DNA of 64,000 bases from CAG-238 sp963601575. Its GTDB lineage: Bacteria > Bacillota > Clostridia > Peptostreptococcales > Anaerovoracaceae. Position 1 is the first letter of the stretch. The number at the start of each line of letters is the position of its first letter. Below are positions 1-7,401 of this stretch, in pieces. The notes beneath the pieces are model-generated. The model was not told where the DNA came from, made no database searches, and saw nothing but the letters and a program-made list of their open reading frames with translations. Made by a program: the position numbers and the translations under genes. The stretch covers positions 55,107-119,106 of the forward strand of contig CAVCFO010000003.1 in NCBI GenBank assembly GCA_963601575.1, written 5' to 3'.

Positions 1-258
1 AGAGACTGCAAGCTCATCAAATCGAGCCGCACGGGGATTTTGCTGGAGACCTCCAGCATCATAGAAGAAGACGGCCAAAAGGGCGTTTATGTAAAGGACA
101 AGTTCGAAAATTACAACTTTACGCCCGTGAGCATCCTCGCTACCGACGGCGGGGTGACAGTGGTTGAGAAGAACTACTACTACGACGCAGAAGGCCAAAC
201 GGTCGCTACCGTAAAAAATTATGACGAAATAAAAAAGAACAAGAGCGAAGGGGAGTGA
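1..258 (+). CDS. C-terminal fragment of an HlyD-like efflux adaptor (5' end outside window)
   Basis: The frame is open from the first base and ends in TGA at 256-258, so only the last 85 residues are visible. They form short hydrophobic, beta-strand-like stretches ending in a charged tail (KNKSEGE). No catalytic motif is visible. In many Clostridia an HlyD-type periplasmic adaptor-like gene lies directly upstream of yggS-sepF, and that gene order is the main reason for this call. The next start codon follows after only 4 bases, suggesting cotranscription with yggS. The family is inferred from position; the fragment alone would not identify it. Confidence 0.45.
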   Translation, partial: RDCKLIKSSRTGILLETSSIIEEDGQKGVYVKDKFENYNFTPVSILATDGGVTVVEKNYYYDAEGQTVATVKNYDEIKKNKSEGE

Positions 259-262
259 AATC

Positions 263-973
263 ATGTCGATCAGAGATAACATAGATCGCATTACCGAGTT
301 GAAGAACGCGGCGGCCGCGCGTTCCGGAAGAAGCGGAGAGGATGTGCTGCTCGTTGCGGTAACCAAGCTTCATAATGTAGACGAGATAAACGAGGCCATA
401 GATTGCGGAATCACAGACATCGGCGAAAATAAGGTTCAGGAAATCATGAACAAGTATGACGGTGTAAAGCCTGTAAGATGGCATCTCATAGGCCACCTTC
501 AGACCAACAAGGTAAAATATATCATCGACAAGGTTTGCATGATTCACTCGGTGGATTCTTTGAAACTTGCCGAAGAAATCGATAAGCGGGCATCTCAGCA
601 CGGAATAACCATGGATATTCTGATCCAGGTGAACTCGGCGATGGAAGAAAGCAAGTTCGGCATTACGACTGAAGAGACAGGGCAGATGATCGAAAGCATA
701 CTCGAAAACTGCCCGAACATCAGGATCCGAGGGCTTATGTGCATTGCTCCTTACGAGGATAACCCGGATGATGCGAGAGAATATTTTGCGGCAGTCAAAA
801 AGCTGTATGACGAATATGGAAAAATTGATAACCCGAGGATTGATTTCAAATATCTTTCCATGGGCATGTCCAATGACTTTGAGGTGGCGATCGAAGAAGG
901 CTCCACGCTAATCAGAGTTGGAACATCGATATTTGGGGTCAGAGATTACTCAAAAAAAATGGGAGGAAACTAA
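263..973 (+). CDS. yggS: YggS/YlmE family pyridoxal phosphate homeostasis protein
   Basis: 236 residues, the usual length for this cytosolic, non-enzymatic PLP-binding family, which buffers PLP and is related to the alanine racemase TIM barrel. The PLP lysine is Lys35 in the VAVTK segment. Other family signatures are GENKVQE, WHLIGHLQTNK, the HSVDS strand, and the phosphate-binding end LSMGMSNDFEVAI followed by a strand with RVGTSIFG. The start ATG has AAGGGGAG upstream. It sits immediately before sepF, as in the Gram-positive ylm/division cluster. Confidence 0.95.
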   Translation: MSIRDNIDRITELKNAAAARSGRSGEDVLLVAVTKLHNVDEINEAIDCGITDIGENKVQEIMNKYDGVKPVRWHLIGHLQTNKVKYIIDKVCMIHSVDSLKLAEEIDKRASQHGITMDILIQVNSAMEESKFGITTEETGQMIESILENCPNIRIRGLMCIAPYEDNPDDAREYFAAVKKLYDEYGKIDNPRIDFKYLSMGMSNDFEVAIEEGSTLIRVGTSIFGVRDYSKKMGGN

Positions 974-974
974 A

Positions 975-1484
975 ATGGGATTTTCAGAAACACTTAAAAA
1001 GCTTGTCGGGATCGACGAGGTGGCAGACGGAGAACTGACAGAGGACGAGATCGAAGAGGCAAGACAGCAGGTAATCAAAGAAGAAAATGCAAGAAAGCCG
1101 GTAGCAGGCGCATTCCAGCCGAAGGCGCAGCCTGCGGACATGCCGAAGGCAATTCCGATCGAAAAAAGAGTTTCAATAGCAGGCACAAACACATTTACAC
1201 TGGTGGTCATCGAGCCGAAGAGCTTCGACGAATGCCCGAAACTTGTAGACAGCCTCAAAGGCAGACGCCCGGTGGTTATCAACCTCGAGAAGATCGAAAC
1301 AGAAACCGCCAAAAAGATCTTTGATTTCCTCAGCGGAGCAACCTATGCCTTGAATGGCAATGTACAAAAGGTTGCCAACAATATATTCATCTTCGCCCCG
1401 GAAAAGGTTGACATTACAACAAACCAAGAGGAAAGAGGCGGATTTGATTTCGGAGCAAACAAGAGCCCTTGGACCGGCAGATAA
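975..1484 (+). CDS. sepF: Cell division protein SepF
   Basis: 169 residues. SepF polymerises under the membrane and links FtsZ to it as an alternative to FtsA. The N-terminus (MGFSETLKKLVGID) is a short amphipathic helix suited to membrane binding. A poor, charged linker follows to about residue 60. The C-terminal SepF domain includes FDECPKLVDSLKGRRPVVINLE and a DFLSGATYALNG strand typical of the dimer interface. The start at 975 is chosen over an in-frame upstream ATG at 918 because GGGAGGAA lies just before 975 and the upstream ATG falls inside yggS. Only one base separates it from yggS. Confidence 0.95.
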   Translation: MGFSETLKKLVGIDEVADGELTEDEIEEARQQVIKEENARKPVAGAFQPKAQPADMPKAIPIEKRVSIAGTNTFTLVVIEPKSFDECPKLVDSLKGRRPVVINLEKIETETAKKIFDFLSGATYALNGNVQKVANNIFIFAPEKVDITTNQEERGGFDFGANKSPWTGR

Positions 1485-1504
1485 GAAATGATTGGAGGAT
1501 AGAC

Positions 1505-2134
1505 ATGATTACACCTTCTGATATAGAAAACAAACAATTTGGCAGAGTAAAAAAAGGATATGATCCCGACGAGGTGGATGATTTCCTGGATCTTGTCATT
1601 CTTGACATGGAAAAGCTCTTGCGCGAAAATCGCCAGCTGAAGGACGAGCTCAGTAAGGCTCATGTTCAGGTAGATAAGCACATGAGCAGCGAAACTAGCG
1701 TATACGAAACACTAGAAGCAGCAAAATCCCTCATGAATGACATCGCAGCCAGCGCAGAGCGCAGGGCCGAAATCCTGCTCAAAAATGCAGAAATGGAAGC
1801 AAATATCATCACAAAAGAAGCCAAGGAGTCTATTTCCAGACTCACCGAGGACGGAAATCGCCTGAAGACAAAGGTCGAAATGCTCAAGGGAAGATATAAG
1901 AACCTCCTCGAAGCGGAGCTTGAGAGAATCGACTTTCTCGGAGAAGATCTGATCGAGGATTTCGAAAAGGACTTCATGCCCGCCTCAATGACCGAGCTAG
2001 GCGAAAAAGAACCCGCAAAAGCTGAGCCTGCAGTGGCTATCGAGTCAAGGACAGAGGCTGGGGCAGAGGCTGCCGAGGATCATGCCGGCAAAGAAAAAGA
2101 AGACCTCACCAAGACCATGGTGAACATCCGATGA
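1505..2134 (+). CDS. divIVA: DivIVA-family septum/pole scaffold protein
   Basis: 209 residues. The N-terminal lipid-binding domain is recognisable (ITPSDIENKQFGRVKKGYDP, then DEVDDFLD), followed by a long coiled coil to about residue 160 and an acidic, alanine-rich tail. DivIVA proteins sense negative membrane curvature and recruit division, cell wall or chromosome partners to poles and septa. The start at 1505 has TTGGAGGA upstream and gives the family's usual N-terminus; a start at 1469 would overlap sepF. The ylmG and ylmH genes that often lie between sepF and divIVA are absent here. Confidence 0.93.
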   Translation: MITPSDIENKQFGRVKKGYDPDEVDDFLDLVILDMEKLLRENRQLKDELSKAHVQVDKHMSSETSVYETLEAAKSLMNDIAASAERRAEILLKNAEMEANIITKEAKESISRLTEDGNRLKTKVEMLKGRYKNLLEAELERIDFLGEDLIEDFEKDFMPASMTELGEKEPAKAEPAVAIESRTEAGAEAAEDHAGKEKEDLTKTMVNIR

Positions 2135-2634
2135 GATGGACAAAATACCTGATTATGGCAGCGATAATTGCGGCCGATCAGGTAGCCAAGCTTGCGGTAC
2201 GCGCAAATCTTAAGATCGGCGAGTCGATACCTGTTATAGGAGATTTTTTCAAGCTGACGCATATCTCTAACTACGGCGGAGCGCTGAGCATGTTCGAGCA
2301 TAATACCATGCTCCTGATAGGAATCCCGCTGATTGCAATAGCAGCTGCGATCTGGTATATGGAAAATCATAGACAGGCTCACTGGTCGCTATCATATGCC
2401 GTGGTGCTGATTGCAGCAGGCGGTATCGGAAACCTTATCGACAGGATTACGCAGGGCTTTGTGACGGACTTTCTCGATTTCACATCGATTCCTATGTGGG
2501 ACTGGATATTTAATATAGCAGATATTGCCGTTTGCGCGGGATGCTTCCTGATGATTTTGTATATTTTCAAATTTGACAAGGCAGGCGAAAATCAAGCCCA
2601 TGCGAAATCGGAGGATCCAAATGGAGCAGCATGA
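2131..2634 (+). CDS. lspA: Lipoprotein signal peptidase (signal peptidase II)
   Basis: 167 residues with four predicted membrane segments. LspA cleaves prolipoprotein signal peptides after lipidation of the +1 cysteine. The conserved NLIDR segment (residues 101-105) and FNIAD segment (127-131) are present. By alignment with the known enzyme, the catalytic aspartates are Asp113 (VTDF) and Asp131. The start overlaps the divIVA stop as ATGA, consistent with translational coupling. Several lipoproteins in this window (at 32844 and 53747) would be substrates. Confidence 0.95.
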   Translation: MRWTKYLIMAAIIAADQVAKLAVRANLKIGESIPVIGDFFKLTHISNYGGALSMFEHNTMLLIGIPLIAIAAAIWYMENHRQAHWSLSYAVVLIAAGGIGNLIDRITQGFVTDFLDFTSIPMWDWIFNIADIAVCAGCFLMILYIFKFDKAGENQAHAKSEDPNGAA

Positions 2635-3553
2635 TAGATATACATTTTTAATAGACAAAGAAAATGAGAGCACTAGAATTGATTCTGTGCTTTCTTTGCT
2701 ACTTCCGGAAACCTCTCGGAGCTTTATCCAAAAGCTCATCGAGAGCGGAGCACTCAGCCTAAACGGCGAGGTGATGACCTCAAAGAAATACAAGGTCTGC
2801 GCAGGGGACATGGTAAAGATCCTAATTCCCCCTCCGGAAAAGCTTTCGGTGGAGCCCGAGAACATCCCGCTTGACATCGTCTACGAGGACAGAGATGTGC
2901 TGGTGGTGAATAAACCGAAGGGCATGGTGGTGCATCCTGCGGCAGGAAATTATACCGGAACCCTCGTAAATGCGGTGATGTATCACTGCGGGGATAGGCT
3001 CTCGTCCATAAACGGGGTGATCAGGCCAGGGATCGTTCACCGCATCGACAAGGATACCAGCGGGCTTCTCATGATTGCAAAGAACGATGCGGCTCATGAG
3101 TCACTTTCAAAACAGCTTGCAGAGCATAGCATTACAAGGCGTTACAAGGCGCTAGTATATAATAATTTTACCCAGGATTGCGGAACGGTGGATGCGCCGC
3201 TTGGGCGCGACCAGAGAAACAGACTGAAGCGGGCGGTGACAGACCAAAATTCAAAGCGGGCGGTGACCCACTGGAGGGTAATGCAGCGCTTCGGAAATCA
3301 TACCCTCATAGAGGCAAGATTAGAAACGGGCAGAACACACCAGATCAGGGTGCATATGGCATATATCAAACATCCGCTCGTAGGAGACCGGGTATACGGA
3401 CCCGCAAAACAGAGCCTCGCAAAGGACGGCCATATGCTCCACGCAGAGGTACTTGGGTTTGTCCATCCCAAAACCGGCGAGTATATGGAGTTTTTTCAGC
3501 CGCTGCCGGCAGAATTTCAAGATTTGATAGAGAGGTTACAAAATGGAAAATAA
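2621..3553 (+). CDS. rluD: RluA/RluD-family pseudouridine synthase
   Basis: 310 residues. An N-terminal S4 RNA-binding domain (about 15-70) precedes the synthase domain. The catalytic motif HRIDKDTSGLL contains the nucleophile Asp143. ETGRTHQIRVHMAYIKHPLVGD is a further family block. The protein isomerises uridines in structured RNA, most likely 23S rRNA, but RluA/RluC/RluD specificity cannot be told from sequence. The start at 2621 has GGAGGA upstream and overlaps lspA by 14 bases. This lspA-rluD order is common in Firmicutes. Confidence 0.92.
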   Translation: MEQHDRYTFLIDKENESTRIDSVLSLLLPETSRSFIQKLIESGALSLNGEVMTSKKYKVCAGDMVKILIPPPEKLSVEPENIPLDIVYEDRDVLVVNKPKGMVVHPAAGNYTGTLVNAVMYHCGDRLSSINGVIRPGIVHRIDKDTSGLLMIAKNDAAHESLSKQLAEHSITRRYKALVYNNFTQDCGTVDAPLGRDQRNRLKRAVTDQNSKRAVTHWRVMQRFGNHTLIEARLETGRTHQIRVHMAYIKHPLVGDRVYGPAKQSLAKDGHMLHAEVLGFVHPKTGEYMEFFQPLPAEFQDLIERLQNGK

Positions 3554-4217
3554 GAAAAAAACTTTCAAACCCGGTGCGGTGCTCAGCCCCGTGCCTGCGG
3601 TCATGGTATCATGCGGCAATGGCGAGGAAAAGAACATTATCACCATCGCATGGACGGGGACCATAAATTCTGAGCCGCCCATGACATATATTTCGGTAAG
3701 AAAATCAAGGCACTCGCATAACATCATCAAAGAAAGCGGTGAGTTTGTCATCAATCTCGTGAGCGAAGATCTGACATTTGCGACGGACTACTGCGGCGTC
3801 AAGTCCGGGCGCGATGTGGACAAGTTCAAGGAGATGAAGCTGACGGCGCTCACATCGGAAAAGGTCTCATGCCCTGCAATCGCAGAGGCGCCGGTGAATC
3901 TGGAGTGCAAGGTGAAGGAAATTCGAAGCTTTCCGTCTCACGATATGTTCATAGCCCAGATCGTAAACATGAGGGTAAGCCAGGAGCTTGTGGACGAAAA
4001 GGGCAAGATAGATTTTGCAGGCGCGGGCCTCGTTTCCTATGTTCACGGCGAATATTTCGGACTGAAGAAAAATCCCATCGGCAGGTTCGGATATTCTGTG
4101 ATGAAGCCAAGGACCAAGAAGCGCATGGGCAGGCAGCAGCACCAGGAGCGAGTCCGCAGAAACAGAAACGCGCGACTAGCTAAGACCGGGAATAAGACCG
4201 GGAATAAGAATAAGTAA
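3543..4217 (+). CDS. Flavin reductase-like (FMN-binding split barrel) protein with basic C-terminal tail
   Basis: 224 residues. Residues 1-185 match the flavin reductase-like / flavoredoxin family: PGAVLSPVPAVMVSCG, then ITIAWTGTINSEPPMTYISVR, HNIIKESGEFVINLV and the DYCGVKSGRDVDKF segment. Such proteins bind FMN and act as flavin or ferredoxin-linked reductases. The last 38 residues are unusual: strongly basic, rich in Arg, Lys, Gln and Asn, with a short TGNK repeat, and probably disordered. It overlaps the pseudouridine synthase gene by 11 bases, so the two are cotranscribed. Physiological substrate unknown. Confidence 0.85.
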   Translation: MENKKKTFKPGAVLSPVPAVMVSCGNGEEKNIITIAWTGTINSEPPMTYISVRKSRHSHNIIKESGEFVINLVSEDLTFATDYCGVKSGRDVDKFKEMKLTALTSEKVSCPAIAEAPVNLECKVKEIRSFPSHDMFIAQIVNMRVSQELVDEKGKIDFAGAGLVSYVHGEYFGLKKNPIGRFGYSVMKPRTKKRMGRQQHQERVRRNRNARLAKTGNKTGNKNK

Positions 4218-4233
4218 ATATTTGATTACGGAG

Positions 4234-4268
4234 AAACCGCCCTGCAAGAGTAAGACAGAGCGGTTTTT
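4234..4268 (+). terminator. Probable rho-independent terminator of the yggS-flavin reductase operon
   Basis: AAACCGC at 4234-4240 pairs with GCGGTTT at 4260-4266, followed by T residues, just after the stop of the flavin reductase gene. The loop is long (about 19 bases), so efficiency is uncertain. Confidence 0.6.
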
Positions 4269-4406
4269 GGAATAGCTGCATTTTTTAATTTACCAAAAGA
4301 AGTGATGTGCTACAATAAAATAATGGGATTTCGGCCCCAAAGGACCGGTTCAAAAGGGGTATCATTTAAACTTCTCTATTCGAAATTTCTAAGTATCTTT
4401 CACATC

Positions 4407-4517
4407 TCAGTCATCCGACTTAATGTAATCGATGCAGCTCTCACATACGTATCCGCCGTGAAATGCGACGATGTGATCTTGATTCCCGCATAGTGAACAA
4501 TTACAACTCTTTTTCAT
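4407..4517 (-). CDS. Small stand-alone C4 zinc-finger protein, ClpX-ZBD-like (36 aa)
   Basis: Read on the minus strand from ATG at 4517 to TGA at 4407, this encodes 36 residues beginning MKKSCNCSLCGN and ending CIDYIKSDD. Cysteines sit at 5, 7, 10, 25 and 28: two CxxC knuckles (CSLC and CESC) about 15 residues apart. The spacing and the YVCESCIDYI end resemble the N-terminal zinc-binding domain of ClpX. An excellent ribosome binding site (AGGAGGAGGT) lies 6 bases before the start, so translation is credible. No partner domain is present. It may be a zinc-binding adaptor or regulator, but function is unknown; it lies alone between two plus-strand operons. Confidence 0.65.
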   Translation of the reverse strand: MKKSCNCSLCGNQDHIVAFHGGYVCESCIDYIKSDD

Positions 4518-4611
4518 CTCTATACCTCCTCCTAAATGATTTATTAAGCCATTTCTAAGATGTAAGAAAATCATAAAACATTAGTCCCCAAAAAGAAAGA
4601 AAAAAATCGCG

Positions 4612-4759
4612 AAATGTAATAACTCGTACTTTAAATGTAATAATTCAGTCTTTAACCGTTTTCGCATAAAAAATCGTGTCAAATTGTGACGGGTAATTTA
4701 GCAAAAGAATGAAGAAAAAGCGGAGAAAAAGTATTGCATTTATGTACTAAATGTAATAA
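4612..4759 (+). promoter_or_regulatory. Three copies of an 11-bp box (AAATGTAATAA) upstream of the ABC cassette
   Basis: Identical boxes occur at 4612-4622, 4633-4643 and 4749-4759. The first two are exactly 21 bases apart (two helical turns). The third overlaps the -10 of the proposed promoter. This arrangement suggests an operator for a DNA-binding regulator. Which protein binds is unknown. Confidence 0.45.
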
Positions 4760-4762
4760 AAT
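4734..4762 (+). promoter_or_regulatory. Sigma-A-type promoter of the CARDB-ABC cassette
   Basis: TTGCAT at 4734-4739 and TAAAAT at 4757-4762 with a 17-base spacer, about 50 bases before the ATPase start. One AAATGTAATAA box overlaps the -10. Confidence 0.6.
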
Positions 4763-4812
4763 TCTTTTGTATGTGAAAGCATCCACAAAACTAAATAAGG
4801 AAGGGGTAATTT

Positions 4813-5535
4813 ATGGAGAAAAAGGATTCTGCGACAAGACCCGTTATTCAGGTGCGAAACCTGAGCAAGGTTTATGTAATGGGTCAGGAACATGTGATTG
4901 CCTTAAAAAACATCAATCTCGCCATAAACAGGGGTGAGATATGTTGTATTTTCGGCACATCCGGTTCCGGAAAGAGTACGCTGCTGAACCAGCTTGCAGG
5001 TCTTGAAAAACCGACCAGGGGAGATGTCTTGATCAACGGGCGGTCGATTTCGCGTATGAACGAGAACGAGCTTGCCGCCTTTAGACAGGAGCATATCGGT
5101 TTTGTCTTTCAGTCATATAATTTGCTGAAGGAGTTGACCTGCGTGGAGAATGTGGCGATGCCGCTGATGTTTCACGGCGTACCAAAGGATGTTCGCGAGC
5201 TGGAAGCAAAGAAAATGCTTCACAGGGTCGGACTTTTGCACAGGCTGAATCATTTTCCGGGGCAGATGTCCGGCGGACAGCAACAGAGGGCAGGAATCGC
5301 CAGAGCGTTTATCAGCAGGCCCGAGATCGTCTTTGCCGACGAGCCAACCGGAAATCTCGATTCAAAGACGACCAAAGAGGTCATGGAAATGATCAGGGAT
5401 TTCGCAAGGAAATTTCACCAGACCATCGTGCTGGTATCCCACGATCCCGAAATGACCACCTATGCCGACCGCATAGTAACGCTCATCGACGGGCAGATCG
5501 TCAGCGACGAGAGAATGAATCACGAAGACGAATAA
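4813..5535 (+). CDS. ABC transporter ATP-binding protein, MacB/LolD type
   Basis: 240 residues, a single nucleotide-binding domain. Walker A is GTSGSGKST (48-56), the signature is MSGGQQQRAGIARA, and Walker B with catalytic Glu is IVFADEPTGNLDS. This is the subfamily that pairs with FtsX-like permeases in mechanotransmission or export systems rather than import. It heads a three-gene unit with the CARDB membrane protein (5581) and the permease (7401). The start has GGAAGGGG upstream. Confidence 0.92.
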   Translation: MEKKDSATRPVIQVRNLSKVYVMGQEHVIALKNINLAINRGEICCIFGTSGSGKSTLLNQLAGLEKPTRGDVLINGRSISRMNENELAAFRQEHIGFVFQSYNLLKELTCVENVAMPLMFHGVPKDVRELEAKKMLHRVGLLHRLNHFPGQMSGGQQQRAGIARAFISRPEIVFADEPTGNLDSKTTKEVMEMIRDFARKFHQTIVLVSHDPEMTTYADRIVTLIDGQIVSDERMNHEDE

Positions 5536-5580
5536 GAGACGAATAAGAAAAGAGCAAATAATGAGATTGGGGAAATTATT

Positions 5581-7401
5581 ATGAAAAAGTTAATTAAAAA
5601 ATGTTTGATATTTAGCATGGCGCTGGCGATGATATTGACATCCATGAGCGCGTTTGCGTTTGCAGAGGAGACTGAAGCTTCAGCCTCAGATGATCCGGAA
5701 TATGTAGTAACGGGATATAGCATTACTAAATTGAACGGTAGCGATGTAAGTGCGGGGAAAATAGTTACCATAAACAAAGGTAATACAGTAACCATTTCGG
5801 TGGATATAAAATTGAACACTACAGATAAAATTGTTAGCACCTACGAGGTATTGAGACATGAGGATAGTTTTAGTGGTGGCGATGCACCGACTATGACATG
5901 GACAGAAGGTACTAATAAATACAACATTGTGGTGAAAGACCTGGTATACAAAGGAACAGGACAAAGCCTGGTGTTAATGGTGCAAAACGGAACGGGATAT
6001 GACACTTTGAAAGTCACCGTTGTCGAGGCAAAGGAGTACACAGAGCCGACCACCGACAGCAGCGACAGCACCTATACTCCGGACAAGACTCCGGCTCCGA
6101 AGGCTATATTCAGCAGAAACGAGCTCACAAGCGATATCAAGGCAGGAGAGACCAGAACTGTAACAATAAATGTCAAGAACGTGGGTAAGGCCAACATGAC
6201 AAATCCTGTTCTCACGCTCACGCCGTCGGATGCCCTCATGATCGTAGGCGGCTCGACATCCTTTGAGATGTCATCTATAAACACGGGAAAGACCGGTTCT
6301 GTGAGCCTGCAGGTGAAGGCCCTCAGCAAGATCGAAAGCGCTAGCCAATATCTGGATGCGGAGCTTGACTATGACTATTATGACGGAACGAGCACGACAA
6401 GCAATAGCGTCAAGGGCAAAGTCTCCATCCCGGCGACCGTAACCAAAACCGAAGATACGGCCACGGATGAGGCAGGAAATCCCGTGCCGAATATTATAGT
6501 AACCAAATTCAGCTATGGCAACGAATCCGTTGCCGCAGGGAGCAATTTCACATTCTCCTTCAAATTCAAAAATACCAGCAGCGAGCTTAACGTAGACAAC
6601 GTGGTAGTTACCGTGGACGGCGGGGAAAACCTCATGCTCAGCGGCAGCACTAACTCCTTCTTCTTTAACAAGATAAAGGCGGGCAGCTCCAAGACCGTGA
6701 GCGTTCCGATGAAGGCGCTAAAAACTCTGGCGGTAAACTCCCAGGTGGTTTCCGTGAATTTCAAATATGAATATGTTGACCAGAACAAGAGAACTCAGGC
6801 AACTTCGGATGCCAAGCTTTCGGTACCTGTTTATCAGCCGGACAAATTCGAAATAACGCAGCCGGTTCTTCCGGACTACATATCAGAGGGTGAGGAGGTA
6901 ACCCTCACGCTCAATTATGTAAACAAGGGCAAGACCGAAGTTTCCAATGTGGAGGCGAGCCTTGAGGGAGATGTTACTTCCTCCAACTCTTTGCAAAATA
7001 TCGGAAATCTCGAAGCCGGAAAGAGCGGAGCCATCGTATTTGCTGTAACCGCAGGAGCAGCGGGCGAAAACGAGTTTGATGTAAAGATCAGCTACGAGGA
7101 CAGCAACGGGGACACGAAAGAAAGGATTTTCCCGGTAACCATGTCCGTTCAGGCTATGGAGCCTTATGTTCCGGACGATAGTATCGACAATGGAGGAGAT
7201 ACAGGAGAAGAAACCGGAGGATTTAACTGGTGGATTCTTGCCGCTATCGCAGTCGTTCTTGCAATTGCGGCTACAATAATTCTCAAAAAGAGAAAAAAAG
7301 CAAAGGCAGCAAAGCAAGAGCAGGCGCTCTGGGACAGCTGGGATAATGAGCTTGGCAGCGATGAGGAAAGTGCAGGAAGCAATGACAAAGGGGATAAATA
7401 A
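5581..7401 (+). CDS. Secreted/anchored CARDB-repeat protein with C-terminal membrane segment
   Basis: 606 residues. It has an N-terminal signal peptide (charged MKKLIKK, hydrophobic core, AFA end near residue 28). The extracellular part is rich in Thr/Ser/Val and holds three recurrent CARDB/NEW3-like beta-sandwich units, at about 175-270, 305-410 and 425-520, each with a KNVGK/KNTSS/VNKGKTE-type strand. A single membrane helix (WWILAAIAVVLAIAATIIL, about 548-566) is followed by a Lys/Arg cluster and an acidic cytosolic tail. It is sandwiched between the ATPase and permease genes and overlaps the permease start by one base, so it is probably a dedicated partner of that ABC system, perhaps an adhesion or substrate-handling subunit. 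Function is not known. Confidence 0.8.
   Translation: MKKLIKKCLIFSMALAMILTSMSAFAFAEETEASASDDPEYVVTGYSITKLNGSDVSAGKIVTINKGNTVTISVDIKLNTTDKIVSTYEVLRHEDSFSGGDAPTMTWTEGTNKYNIVVKDLVYKGTGQSLVLMVQNGTGYDTLKVTVVEAKEYTEPTTDSSDSTYTPDKTPAPKAIFSRNELTSDIKAGETRTVTINVKNVGKANMTNPVLTLTPSDALMIVGGSTSFEMSSINTGKTGSVSLQVKALSKIESASQYLDAELDYDYYDGTSTTSNSVKGKVSIPATVTKTEDTATDEAGNPVPNIIVTKFSYGNESVAAGSNFTFSFKFKNTSSELNVDNVVVTVDGGENLMLSGSTNSFFFNKIKAGSSKTVSVPMKALKTLAVNSQVVSVNFKYEYVDQNKRTQATSDAKLSVPVYQPDKFEITQPVLPDYISEGEEVTLTLNYVNKGKTEVSNVEASLEGDVTSSNSLQNIGNLEAGKSGAIVFAVTAGAAGENEFDVKISYEDSNGDTKERIFPVTMSVQAMEPYVPDDSIDNGGDTGEETGGFNWWILAAIAVVLAIAATIILKKRKKAKAAKQEQALWDSWDNELGSDEESAGSNDKGDK

Noticed and set aside
4302..4493. 63-residue plus-strand open frame in the intergenic gap
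   Set aside because: It is the complement of the zinc-finger gene, lacks a ribosome site and has no conserved features.
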